Below are positions 1-5,722 of a stretch of 24,322 nt of DNA, in pieces (positions within the stretch are counted from its first letter, which is position 1; every line of letters begins with the position of its first letter). The stretch is from IMG/VR virus record IMGVR_UViG_3300045999_005937, positions 1 through 24,322 of that record. One strand, 5' to 3'. Position numbers and translations under genes: made by a program. The notes beneath the pieces were generated by a model that worked only from the letters and a program-made list of their open reading frames with translations, did no database searches and was not told where the DNA came from. Source of the stretch: a virus.

Positions 1-101
1 GAGATCGCCCGGGGCGTCGTCTAAAAGCTCTATTTAAAAAAAAGAGACATTGCGGGCAGAGTTAGGTATACATTGCGGCTCACTATTTTATATTTAGTCC
101 T

Positions 102-180
102 CGCGCGTGTGCGCGTGTACATGTGCGTGTGCGCCCGCGTGTGTGCGTGTACGCGTGTGTATGCGCGTGGGTGTGCGCGT
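102..180. repeat. Alternating purine/pyrimidine tract, Z-DNA-prone
   Basis: Three runs of strict purine/pyrimidine alternation, mainly GT and GC steps, cover 102-134, 136-169 and 170-180, separated only by single breaks. Alternating CG and CA/TG steps are the sequence type that most readily adopts left-handed Z-DNA under negative supercoiling. Nothing comparable is seen elsewhere in the window. Confidence 0.8.
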
Positions 181-310
181 TACATTCGCGCGAGCGTACG
201 CCTGCGCGTTTCCTTTTACCTTGAGCGAACCGAGTGCATGGAATGATAAGCACCGTTGATGGATCAACCCCTTGACGGATCGCACTGATCCGGGCCATGC
301 TTTGCTCATC

Positions 311-326
311 GATCGATTGATCGATT
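311..326. repeat. Tandem octamer GATCGATT x2
   Basis: Two perfect head-to-tail copies of GATCGATT (311-318 and 319-326) are followed at once by AACCTAGATA (328-337), whose exact reverse complement TATCTAGGTT lies at 493-502. The group is part of the repeat-rich left region. Confidence 0.8.
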
Positions 327-494
327 GAACCTAGATAACCGAATACAGATCCGCGCCAGGCCGAACGGGCCGCGCGATGACACCCAGGGTGTGACCGTGG
401 GCAAGCTGCCGCCGATGGTAGGGAGAACATCCCCGAAGTGTAGGTAATGGCAGGCGTGGTGTGCCCGAACGTGAGCGGCGGATCTGTAAAGGTA

Positions 495-514
495 TCTAGG
501 TTGACGAACCTAGA
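495..514. repeat. Perfect 8-bp hairpin
   Basis: TCTAGGTT (495-502), a GACG loop (503-506) and AACCTAGA (507-514) form a perfect stem-loop. The same arm occurs again near 328-337. There is no T-run after it, so it looks more like a protein-binding or cruciform element than a terminator. Confidence 0.7.
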
Positions 515-530
515 CAATAGAATAGTTATC

Positions 531-591
531 TGTAACTAAGGGCAAAGTAGTTCTTACTCCCTGGTGTGGCGATTGCCTCGCCTTAGTTACA
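531..591. repeat. Inverted repeat of TGTAACTAAGG
   Basis: TGTAACTAAGG at 531-541 is matched by its exact reverse complement CCTTAGTTACA at 581-591, enclosing 39 bp. A smaller hairpin, GGCGA/TCGCC, lies just inside the right arm. The arm sequence recurs at 716-725, 802-810, 940-948, 1484-1492 and 5709-5718, so this is a dispersed element and not a single chance palindrome. Confidence 0.75.
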
Positions 592-715
592 GTTAGCTGT
601 TTAATATCAGCATCGTCAGAATACGGACGTAGGGCGCGAGAGATCCCCGAGCACAATAGAGTTGCAACCCGACTCGCTAGGTGTGCACGATGCGAATGTC
701 AGCAGGTATCTTGTC

Positions 716-810
716 TGTAACTAAGACAATGTATCGACGCTAAATGTCAGCAACTCTCGTCAGGTTGCAGCTGAATACAACTACATGCTGTCCGCTTGTA
801 GTTAGTTACA
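716..810. repeat. TGTAACTAA / TTAGTTACA inverted pair
   Basis: TGTAACTAAG (716-725) faces TTAGTTACA (802-810). It is the second inverted pair built from the same nonamer as the 531-591 pair. Direct repeats of AATGTCAGCA occur between and beside them (about 695 and 743). Confidence 0.6.
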
Positions 811-953
811 GTGCACAAGCTGTGTCCAGCGTAACTGTCTATGGTGCAGGTACGCTGGACAAACTACCTAAGCTTCACCACGGCGTGTCCCGTGCGATGG
901 CAGCGCAGGATTTTATAGTTTGTGTGCACAACTGTGCTCTGTAACTAACTACA
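797..953. repeat. 15-bp perfect inverted repeat, imperfectly extended
   Basis: TGTAGTTAGTTACAG at 797-811 has its exact reverse complement at 939-953. Beyond the perfect part, similarity continues inward (GTGCACAAGCTGTG against the inverted CACAACTGTGC), giving an imperfect dyad of roughly 27 bp per arm. The arms contain the TTAGTTACA nonamer. Confidence 0.75.
824..860. repeat. 10-bp perfect hairpin
   Basis: GTCCAGCGTA (824-833) and TACGCTGGAC (851-860) are exact reverse complements with a 17-nt loop. The hairpin is nested inside the larger 797-953 dyad, giving a structured block upstream of the first gene. Confidence 0.75.
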
Positions 954-1160
954 TACAGCTATTTAGTTTTAGTCAGTGAGCTCAGCTTCTAGTTGAGCGG
1001 ATCCATGTATCAGCTAGCGCATTGTCGCTTGGTAGGTATCAGGATCAAGTTAGATCATTTGTGATCACAGGCTGTAGATTCTCTCCTCAAGCTTCACAGT
1101 TTGATGAGGGATTCACTCCCTCTTTGTTGTTAGCTACCAGCCATGTAGCTGGTGAATGTT

Positions 1161-1478
1161 ATGAACATCAAGACCAACAATCAACCACGCCAGCCTATGT
1201 CTGGCCTGACCCTTGATCTCTTTGTCGGTGACAAGCAAGCTGCCAAGATTCGACAGCAGTTTGATTACCTAACTGACACTGAGTTCGAGGATGAATCATT
1301 CATTATGTACAAAGGTTATGTGTACGCAATGTCTGACTTCATGCGTATCGAACAGGATTCTACTGGTGATCTAGCACAGTCTGGCTGGCATGGTTACAGC
1401 TCAGATTCATTCTTTAGCGGTGTGTTAATCAAACTGTGTGATGACGGAGATGTCATCATGGGCCGCTATTGCTCCTGA
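1161..1478 (+). CDS. Hypothetical small phage protein
   Basis: This is the first convincing gene of the window, 105 residues from the ATG at 1161. An internal ATG at 1197 (residue 13) starts a better-looking protein at MSGLTLDLF and may be the true start. The product is acidic, with a middle part around FIMYKGYVYAMSDFMR and an aromatic, Gly-rich end (GWHGYSSDSFF, then VIMGRYC). I do not recognise a family. It heads the train of small plus-strand genes and lies just after the repeat-rich left region, so it is probably an early gene. Codon use looks like that of its neighbours. Confidence 0.65.
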   Translation: MNIKTNNQPRQPMSGLTLDLFVGDKQAAKIRQQFDYLTDTEFEDESFIMYKGYVYAMSDFMRIEQDSTGDLAQSGWHGYSSDSFFSGVLIKLCDDGDVIMGRYCS

Positions 1479-1483
1479 CTAAC

Positions 1484-1512
1484 TGTAACTAACCCAACGC
1501 AATCTGATCATG
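1484..1512 (+). promoter_or_regulatory. Shared leader: CTAACCCAA to TGATCATG
   Basis: The bases before the gene at 1510 read TGTAACTAACCCAACGCAATC followed within a few bases by the start. Near-copies lie before the starts at 1714 and 2125: CTAACCCAAT, a short C/G-rich spacer, then the ATG. The three leaders share sequence although the genes do not, so they look like a duplicated gene-start module, perhaps for translation or transcript processing. Confidence 0.5.
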
Positions 1513-1680
1513 AACATCCTCCAGTACAAAGTTGTGTCTTATCTTGTATCTACTGATGGACAACCCTATGTGCATGGTTATTACGATACGCAAGATGTTG
1601 CCGAACGTGTAGCCAACAACTACAACGTTATGTTTAATAACGGCGGAGGCAAACTGTACGCAAAGGTAGAGAAAGCCTAA
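1510..1680 (+). CDS. Hypothetical protein, 56 residues
   Basis: A 56-residue open frame starting MNILQYKVVSYLVSTDGQ and ending KLYAKVEKA. The start has no Shine-Dalgarno sequence but carries the ATC-ATG context seen in several neighbours, and the shared CTAACCCAA leader precedes it. The pattern of two short strands, a helix (DTQDVAERVANNYN) and a final strand suggests a small alpha/beta fold. I know no function. The spacing and the absence of overlap with other frames support a real gene. Confidence 0.6.
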   Translation: MNILQYKVVSYLVSTDGQPYVHGYYDTQDVAERVANNYNVMFNNGGGKLYAKVEKA

Positions 1681-1713
1681 TTGTACCTAACCCAATCCCA
1701 TCGCAATCTAACC

Positions 1714-1929
1714 ATGACCAAAGAGTCTTACTACTTTGTCGCTGAGCGTACAACAACTCGCCGTGGTTGTACTCAAGACAAGCAGGAACTTATCTGCATC
1801 AACGCCGATAGTTTCCACGCTGCTGATAAGTGGATCAACGCCAACTACACAAATTGGATTCACTATCACGTCACCGATCCCGCGCCTTATCTGTTCACTG
1901 CCACCAACTTTTGCGCTTACTCTGCCTGA
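1714..1929 (+). CDS. Hypothetical protein, 71 residues
   Basis: The frame is open from 1681, but the ATG at 1714 fits the spacing after the shared CTAACCCAA leader, so it is chosen as the start. The product begins MTKESYYFVAERTTTRRG and has aromatic-rich segments (KWINANYTNW, HYHVTDP). Three Cys are present without a metal-site pattern. It resembles its neighbours in layout: strand, loop, strand, helix beginning ADSFHAADKW, strand. Function unknown. The next gene starts two bases after its stop. Confidence 0.6.
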   Translation: MTKESYYFVAERTTTRRGCTQDKQELICINADSFHAADKWINANYTNWIHYHVTDPAPYLFTATNFCAYSA

Positions 1930-1931
1930 TC

Positions 1932-2096
1932 ATGACTTACTACATCAACCGTCAAGCTGGCCGTTATCACGAAACGGTCGATGAGTTTGCATCACGTTCT
2001 GAGGCAGATCGTATGTGCAAAGAGTATCAATTCGGCGAGCACGGTAGAGCTTACTTCTACGTCTCTCGTGTTGCACGTCCTAACTGGACTATCTGA
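1932..2096 (+). CDS. Small conserved phage-type protein (ETxDEF...YxVS type)
   Basis: This 54-residue protein starts MTYYINRQAGRYHETVDEF and continues with SRSEADRMCKEYQ and AYFYVSRVARPNW. The arrangement Tyr-rich strand, ET-x-DEF, helix with EAxxMxxEY, then YxVSxRxxxxW is one I recall from many small phage and cyanophage proteins with no assigned function. The start is set by TGATCATG: the stop of the gene before (TGA) is followed after two bases by this ATG, suggesting coupled translation. The family resemblance is from memory. Confidence 0.7.
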   Translation: MTYYINRQAGRYHETVDEFASRSEADRMCKEYQFGEHGRAYFYVSRVARPNWTI

Positions 2097-2124
2097 CTTT
2101 AACTAACCCAATCGCGCCCTGATC

Positions 2125-2307
2125 ATGCAAACACTTTACATCTACGATCCTCGTTACTCTGTCCACATCAATCGACCAACCACGTTCACTTATTCGGAGG
2201 CAACTAACGCTGCAGCTGCTGCAGTTCGCAGGGGCAGAGCATACGAACTGTGGGAGAACGGTCGCATGGTTGCTAAAGGTGGTCCTAGTAGCACACTCGC
2301 ACGCTGA
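2125..2307 (+). CDS. Hypothetical protein, 60 residues
   Basis: A 60-residue protein (MQTLYIYDPRYSVHIN at the start) with an Ala-rich helix (EATNAAAAAVRRG) followed by an ELWENGRMVAKGG strand-turn-strand. The pattern of N-terminal strands, one helix and a final hairpin is shared with other tiny products in this train. Its start carries TGATCATG context and the third copy of the CTAACCCAA leader. No function recognised. Confidence 0.6.
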   Translation: MQTLYIYDPRYSVHINRPTTFTYSEATNAAAAAVRRGRAYELWENGRMVAKGGPSSTLAR

Positions 2308-2309
2308 TT

Positions 2310-2504
2310 ATGTACAACTCAAACACACAACTTGACCGCGAATTCATGCGTCGCATGATCCGCGCGTATGAACAAGATCTGCTGCAGTTAGTTAGCGAAA
2401 CTCCTGATCATCCTGGTGGTGATTGGGCACGCGAACATCTTGCAAAGCTAGAAGAACTGCGCACCCAAACATTTAGTCCACTTGCACAAACTGTTTCCTT
2501 CTGA
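2310..2504 (+). CDS. Hypothetical helical protein, 64 residues
   Basis: The product is mostly helical and charged: a first helix LDREFMRRMIRAYEQDLLQL, a short PDHPGGDW break, then WAREHLAKLEELRTQ. It starts two bases after the stop of the preceding gene (TGATTATG), so the two are probably translated together. The two-helix hairpin form is typical of small phage accessory proteins, but no family was recognised. Confidence 0.6.
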   Translation: MYNSNTQLDREFMRRMIRAYEQDLLQLVSETPDHPGGDWAREHLAKLEELRTQTFSPLAQTVSF

Positions 2505-2506
2505 TC

Positions 2507-2725
2507 ATGACAAACTTCAATCACATCAGCCACTTTCACAAAGACCAACTACTACACACGCTTAGTTATCACATGACGTCAGAATTGCGTCGCATCTTAA
2601 TGCGTGAGTGCCCAGCTGCATACAACTCACTGTGTGGACGTGTAGTTATCACGTCGCAGGTGCATGATACGGGCCGCAAGGTCATCGAGCGCCCTGAGAA
2701 TGTAGACCTTAGCGAGTTTGATTAG
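2507..2725 (+). CDS. Hypothetical protein, 72 residues
   Basis: This 72-residue protein starts again at a TGATCATG junction, two bases behind the previous stop. It has a His-rich first part (FNHISHFHKDQLLH), a helix LSYHMTSELRRILMREC, a strand GRVVITSQV, and an acidic end (DLSEFD). It is the last gene before a small intergenic hairpin and the CCGCACACATTAACA leader. Function unknown. Confidence 0.6.
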   Translation: MTNFNHISHFHKDQLLHTLSYHMTSELRRILMRECPAAYNSLCGRVVITSQVHDTGRKVIERPENVDLSEFD

Positions 2726-2726
2726 A

Positions 2727-2758
2727 CTCGCTTCGCGAGGCGCCCGCACACATTAACA
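2727..2758 (+). repeat. Dispersed hairpin plus CCGCACACATTAACA leader, copy 1
   Basis: CTCGC-TTC-GCGAG (2727-2739) forms a perfect triloop hairpin, followed by CCGCACACATTAACA (2744-2758). The same 15 bases occur after a CCGC-TTC-GCGG hairpin at 5723-5752, and related hairpins sit at 4820-4832 and 6842-6854. Each precedes a gene start by about 10-40 bases. There is no T-run, so this is not an ordinary terminator. Confidence 0.65.
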
Positions 2759-2766
2759 CCGACATC

Positions 2767-3021
2767 ATGGATAACACTCTGCCCCGATACACAGATACAG
2801 ATGGTTGTACCTATGAGTACGAACCCCCAGCTACATTATGTAGTCTCAGGCGATACAATATCGCACACTGTGCAAGACAACGTATGCAAGATGCACACTG
2901 TTTAGGTTACCACGCGGGCGATAACCACAAACCGTGGACAGAATTATGGAAGCGCGAGCGTATGAGCTTCTGGTCAACACTCGCACACTCGATTCCACAC
3001 AACTTCAAAGTAAACCGCTAA
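2767..3021 (+). CDS. Hypothetical protein, 84 residues
   Basis: The product is rich in Cys, His and Arg: MDNTLPRYTDTDGCTYEYE at the start, then a CSLRRYNIAHCARQRM helix and DAHCLGYHAGDNH. The spaced Cys and His residues might bind a metal, but they do not match a zinc-finger pattern I can name. It follows the first copy of the dispersed hairpin/leader. Its start has CATCATGG context and no Shine-Dalgarno sequence. Confidence 0.6.
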   Translation: MDNTLPRYTDTDGCTYEYEPPATLCSLRRYNIAHCARQRMQDAHCLGYHAGDNHKPWTELWKRERMSFWSTLAHSIPHNFKVNR

Positions 3022-3053
3022 CGCGGGCCAAATCACACAATCATTCCATCATC

Positions 3054-3362
3054 ATGACAACACGTTTCGAACCTAATCTAGTATTACTAGATACTCATGG
3101 AGTATACATTCCAATGTTGTATTGTGCAGATGCTGACGAACACTGGGCTAACTGTGTAGGTGTTGACTACAACGACGTGCTTACTTGTCAGGCTGGCCCA
3201 GATCATCCCTGGTACTGGGAGTCGTGGAATAACATCCTAGACAATGCGAGCATTGTTAGCGATGGTGTTACCTGGCGTTTACATCAGAATGGAGATCTCT
3301 GGGAAGTCCCTGATGGTTACGAATTCGATGACGATTGCGGTATCCCGATAACACCTTTGTAA
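3054..3362 (+). CDS. Hypothetical protein, 102 residues
   Basis: The frame is open further upstream, but that part overlaps the gene before it; the ATG at 3054 sits in the usual CATCATG context after an A/C-rich leader and is preferred. The product is acidic and Trp-rich (DHPWYWESWNNILD, then VTWRLHQNGDLWEVPDGYEFDDD). It looks like a small all-beta protein with repeated W-x-x strands. I do not recognise it. It starts 32 bases after the previous stop. Confidence 0.6.
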   Translation: MTTRFEPNLVLLDTHGVYIPMLYCADADEHWANCVGVDYNDVLTCQAGPDHPWYWESWNNILDNASIVSDGVTWRLHQNGDLWEVPDGYEFDDDCGIPITPL

Positions 3363-3395
3363 CCACGCCTGCCAACATCACATCACACAAACATC

Positions 3396-3614
3396 ATGAT
3401 CAGCCTAACAGTTGTTGATGAGTACGGTGTAACCTACGCCGTAGACACATTCCTATCAGTGCAAGACGCCAAAGATGCACTGTGGCAGCTCGAATCTTAT
3501 TTAGATGAAGCACAAACTCCAGCACGCTACTACCAACTGCAGGATGCAATCTCTGACCTACGCCAACAAATCTCCGAACACGAATCAAATGACGAAGCGA
3601 CAGGTTCTCTCTGA
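3396..3614 (+). CDS. Hypothetical protein, 72 residues
   Basis: A small acidic protein: an N-terminal beta hairpin (SLTVVDEYGVTYAVDTF) followed by two helices (VQDAKDALWQLESYLDEA and YQLQDAISDLRQQISEH). Its last 26 bases overlap the start of the next gene in another frame, typical of packed phage genes. The ATG is in CATCATG context. Function unknown. Confidence 0.6.
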   Translation: MISLTVVDEYGVTYAVDTFLSVQDAKDALWQLESYLDEAQTPARYYQLQDAISDLRQQISEHESNDEATGSL

Positions 3615-3771
3615 ATTCCGCGATCTGTGGGCAGATATGGTTGAACACGATCGTTACTTGCGTGGTGATCATGTAGCAAAACGTACTGCCTTTAACGACT
3701 TTGTAGATCTACTTAACAAACAACGTCAAGTAACCGATCACCAAGCCTACACTTGGACAAACCCTTTCTAA
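3589..3771 (+). CDS. Small conserved phage-type protein (VTDxQAxxWTNPF type)
   Basis: The frame is open from 3505, but the ATG at 3589 gives a compact 60-residue protein and overlaps the previous gene by only 26 bases. It reads MTKRQVLSEFRDLWADMV, then GDHVAKRTAFNDFVDLL, and ends VTDHQAYTWTNPF. I recall this arrangement, a KR-x-xF-x-xFVD core and an ending like VTD-Q-WTNPF, from small uncharacterised phage proteins. The biochemical role is unknown. Family resemblance is from memory and should be checked. Confidence 0.7.
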   Translation: MTKRQVLSEFRDLWADMVEHDRYLRGDHVAKRTAFNDFVDLLNKQRQVTDHQAYTWTNPF

Positions 3772-3775
3772 CACA

Positions 3776-3952
3776 ATGAACAACGCTTTCCCTTACGACA
3801 TTTACACATTGGATTCACATTCTCTGTCCTACCACGCTCTCGCTCGTTACAGACAGATTCTCCTTCGTGAGAACATCCCTGACGAGATTGCAGACATCAT
3901 TGAGGAGCGTCTCATCCCCGCATTAGAGAGCATCGTCGACAGCGACTACTGA
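3776..3952 (+). CDS. Hypothetical protein, 58 residues
   Basis: A 58-residue open frame begins at ATG 3776, four bases after the previous stop. It starts MNNAFPYDIYTLDSHSLSYH and continues as two acidic helices (ARYRQILLRENIPDEIADII and ERLIPALESIVDSDY). It is the last gene of the first plus-strand train; the next two genes lie on the other strand and end tail to tail against it, with three bases between. No function recognised. Confidence 0.6.
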   Translation: MNNAFPYDIYTLDSHSLSYHALARYRQILLRENIPDEIADIIEERLIPALESIVDSDY

Positions 3953-3955
3953 CCT

Positions 3956-4159
3956 TTAACTAAACGAATCGACCGCCAATCCTGCCAACCCGCCAAACAA
4001 TGCGGGGCGGCTCTCAGGTTTATCAATACCTGTGGGACTCAATCCGGGCACGCCTGAGATGTAACCGACCGCACCTAACGGAAACCTTCCGATAACACCT
4101 AGCGGACCTACATTCTCTTCAATGTATCTAGCTAAAAACTCTGCAGGAAAGCTCCCCAT
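3956..4159 (-). CDS. Gly/Pro-rich hypothetical protein (minus strand)
   Basis: A 67-residue protein from the ATG at 4159; a GTG four codons earlier is also open. The ATG is chosen because AAGAAAGG lies about 11 bases upstream on the coding strand, one of the few good Shine-Dalgarno sequences in the window. The middle is Gly-, Pro- and hydrophobic-rich (GPLGVIGRFPLGAVGYISG, then VPGLSPTG), and the end has FGGLAGLAVDSFS. It could be a small membrane-associated or structural protein, but no transmembrane helix is clear. It forms a pair with the minus-strand gene upstream at 4196-4426. Confidence 0.6.
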   Translation of the reverse strand: MGSFPAEFLARYIEENVGPLGVIGRFPLGAVGYISGVPGLSPTGIDKPESRPALFGGLAGLAVDSFS

Positions 4160-4195
4160 CACACTATGCACCTTTCTTAAACAATAACAGATGAA

Positions 4196-4426
4196 TCAAA
4201 CACCACGGAGCTCAATGCCGCTGATCTGATTTTGCAGCCTTTTTAACGTATCTTTGTGCATCGAAGGATCACCAAGCTCGCCTTTAAGTATCATGTCGTA
4301 CAGAATACGGGCTTCTTCACGATGCCTCTTTCTATCTTCGTAGTCCGACGCGACTAATGAACTAATGGGTTCATTAGCAATTGCATCACCAGCAAACCGC
4401 ATCAATCTACCTAACACTCCACCCAT
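4196..4426 (-). CDS. Hypothetical helical protein (minus strand)
   Basis: A 76-residue protein starting MGGVLGRLMRFAGDAIANEP, with an amphipathic first helix, and then charged helices (YEDRKRHREEARILYDMILK and KDTLKRLQNQISGIELRG). It lies 36 bases upstream of the other minus-strand gene and probably shares a transcript with it. The pair interrupts an otherwise plus-strand region, which suggests a separately acquired or separately timed cassette. The first glycine-rich helix followed by coiled-coil-like helices resembles small virion or membrane-associated proteins, but this is only a guess. Confidence 0.6.
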   Translation of the reverse strand: MGGVLGRLMRFAGDAIANEPISSLVASDYEDRKRHREEARILYDMILKGELGDPSMHKDTLKRLQNQISGIELRGV

Positions 4427-4452
4427 CCTATCAACACACGAGGAACATCACC

Positions 4453-4800
4453 ATGCGCCAAATCGAAAAGCAAATGCTCACCGCGATTCACAATCGTAAA
4501 GACTGGAAGTGCGCTAACACGCAAGTCACCGTAACTTACTTCGCCCACGCTGATCGACTGATCGACCGCACAACTGTGTTCCTGCACGGTAGCCCGATTG
4601 CACAGATCAGCCCCGATACAGTTACGATCTGCGACTACGGCTACCAGACACCCACAACTAAGTCCAGACTAAATGCTATCCTGCATGAGCTGTGTGGGGC
4701 TTCTATTTATCAGAAGGATCACAAGTGGTATGGTCATGCAATCGAGGAAGCCGATTGGGAGATCGAACCCAACACTTCACACTGTTTCGTCAGGGGCTGA
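4453..4800 (+). CDS. Conserved small protein (LHG...TTKSRLNA type)
   Basis: The 115-residue product begins MRQIEKQMLTAIHNRKDWK and has three recognisable blocks: NTQVTVTYF, VFLHGSPIAQIS, and YGYQTPTTKSRLNAIL, followed by ASIYQKDHKWY. This order is one I recall from many small phage proteins of unknown role, including ones in cyanophages. GAGGAAC stands about eight bases before the ATG at 4453, so this start has a plausible Shine-Dalgarno sequence. The frame is open upstream over the minus-strand genes but lacks family content there. No enzyme motif is visible. Confidence 0.75.
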   Translation: MRQIEKQMLTAIHNRKDWKCANTQVTVTYFAHADRLIDRTTVFLHGSPIAQISPDTVTICDYGYQTPTTKSRLNAILHELCGASIYQKDHKWYGHAIEEADWEIEPNTSHCFVRG

Positions 4801-4819
4801 ATCACTATCATCGCCCGCT

Positions 4820-4853
4820 CCAGCTGCGCTGGGCCGCCCTCATAGTGTACAAT
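4820..4853 (+). promoter_or_regulatory. Hairpin (CCAGC-TGC-GCTGG) and -10-like TACAAT
   Basis: A perfect 5-bp hairpin at 4820-4832 is followed by GGCCGCC-like sequence, as in the dispersed leader copies, and then GTGTACAAT with TACAAT at 4848-4853. The start codon of the next gene is at 4874. No -35 element is visible, so the promoter call rests on the -10 alone. GCACACACTAACACC just before the ATG resembles the leader after the other hairpins. Confidence 0.4.
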
Positions 4854-4873
4854 CAAATGCACACACTAACACC

Positions 4874-5122
4874 ATGAAACTTGTAAGCTCACGTCACATC
4901 GACATTGCCAACCTTAAAGGCGCCATCGTAACTAACACGAATGGCGCCAAGTTTTACGTTCTTGGATTTGAGGTTGACGTTGAGTCCCACACGATCAACA
5001 TCGTGATGCAACCAACTGACGGCAGTGGTCCCGTAGGTTTGCTGTGGGATCACATTAAAGACTGGACAATCGCACTGCAGCCAATCCATTGGCTCAACGA
5101 CATTCTCACCATCACTAAGTGA
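4874..5122 (+). CDS. Hypothetical protein, 82 residues
   Basis: The ATG at 4874 is preferred over upstream in-frame codons, because those overlap the preceding gene and the intergenic hairpin. The product begins MKLVSSRHIDIANLKGAIV and reads as a beta-rich small domain (GAKFYVLGFEVDVESHTINI, VMQPTDGSGPVGLLWDHIKD), ending LNDILTITK. It may be a small SH3- or OB-like barrel. I do not recognise the family. The next gene starts one base after its stop, so they are probably translated together. Confidence 0.6.
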   Translation: MKLVSSRHIDIANLKGAIVTNTNGAKFYVLGFEVDVESHTINIVMQPTDGSGPVGLLWDHIKDWTIALQPIHWLNDILTITK

Positions 5123-5123
5123 A

Positions 5124-5471
5124 ATGACACAACAACATCCCATCACCCCACCGCGGGAGCTAGTGAAGCAGTGGATCAAAGAGTGTGACCAGCCAGACAA
5201 TCCGCGCTGGCAGGAATACGAGCAAGACATCGCCAACCGCACCGCCCAATGGGCCGCCGACCAGGAGCTGGAGGCGTGTTGTGAGTGGCTGATACTGAAT
5301 GGTTACGGAGCAGCCACCAGCAGACTCCGCACGGCCCGCCGCCCCAAGCCGCCGAGCTTGAAGGAGCTGGCGCTTGACGATTTGCGCATTGCTTTTGATA
5401 GGGGCTGTTTAAGCGGAATACAGGCTGACACCATCCGCCGCGCCCTTGAACAACTAGCCGACGACAAATGA
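5124..5471 (+). CDS. Synechococcus-type small protein (ELEACCEWL...ARRPKPPS)
   Basis: This 115-residue protein has ITPPRELVKQW, AAQW-like WAADQELEACCEWL, RTARRPKPPSLKELAL and a final DTIRRALEQLADDK. I recall this order of blocks, tryptophan/cysteine helix, then RRPKPPSLKE, then TIRRALE, from uncharacterised proteins of Synechococcus and their phages. No activity is known to me. Its base composition is clearly more GC-rich than its neighbours (GCCCGCCGCCCCAAGCCGCC region), which suggests recent arrival from a GC-rich host genome. Stop and next start overlap as ATGA. Confidence 0.7.
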   Translation: MTQQHPITPPRELVKQWIKECDQPDNPRWQEYEQDIANRTAQWAADQELEACCEWLILNGYGAATSRLRTARRPKPPSLKELALDDLRIAFDRGCLSGIQADTIRRALEQLADDK

Positions 5472-5716
5472 AACGCGCAGAACTAATCGATCTGTACGCT
5501 GACATCACCGTAAGCTCAATGGATTACAGCGAGCTCGAAATGTTTGTGTACAACGCAATCGCAGAACAACTCGAAAAGACGGACAAAGACGATCTGATCG
5601 ACAGGTTCTACAAAGACATTTGTATGAGCGACCCGAAAGATCTATGGGACATCGGGCGCACAGTCTTAACTAAAGAGGAAGTCGAATCGTATTTGGCTTC
5701 GAAACAATGTAACTAA
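5468..5716 (+). CDS. Acidic hypothetical protein, 82 residues
   Basis: The start ATG overlaps the stop of the previous gene (ATGA), which indicates translational coupling. The product is acidic and helical (MKRAELIDLYADITVSSMDY, FVYNAIAEQLEKTDKDDLI, then LTKEEVESYLASKQ). Its stop lies inside a TGTAACTAAG element (5709-5718), the same sequence that is repeated in the left region. No function recognised. Confidence 0.6.
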   Translation: MKRAELIDLYADITVSSMDYSELEMFVYNAIAEQLEKTDKDDLIDRFYKDICMSDPKDLWDIGRTVLTKEEVESYLASKQCN

Positions 5717-5722
5717 GCAACT

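Larger units (their letters stand above)
1..1160. other. Gene-free left region, probable regulatory or origin region
   Basis: I see no convincing gene in this stretch. Open frames on the minus strand across 83-517 translate to low-complexity His/Thr/Arg-rich peptide through the alternating GT/GC tract, and the plus-strand frames here start with TTG or have no family-like content. What it does hold is structure: an alternating purine/pyrimidine tract, a tandem octamer, at least five perfect inverted repeats of 8-15 bp, and repeated TGTAACTAA elements in both orientations. It sits directly upstream of a long one-direction train of small genes, which suits a promoter/operator region or a replication origin. 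No DnaA-box cluster or AT-rich unwinding element was recognised. Function is inferred from position and repeats only. Confidence 0.5.

Noticed and set aside
83-517. Open frames on the minus strand, up to 144 codons
   Set aside because: They cross the alternating GT/GC tract and give His/Thr/Arg repeats of low complexity, with no family-like content and no credible start signal.
744-1216. Two short plus-strand frames in the left region
   Set aside because: The second starts with TTG, both cross inverted repeats and TTAGTTACA elements, and neither has coding-like composition.
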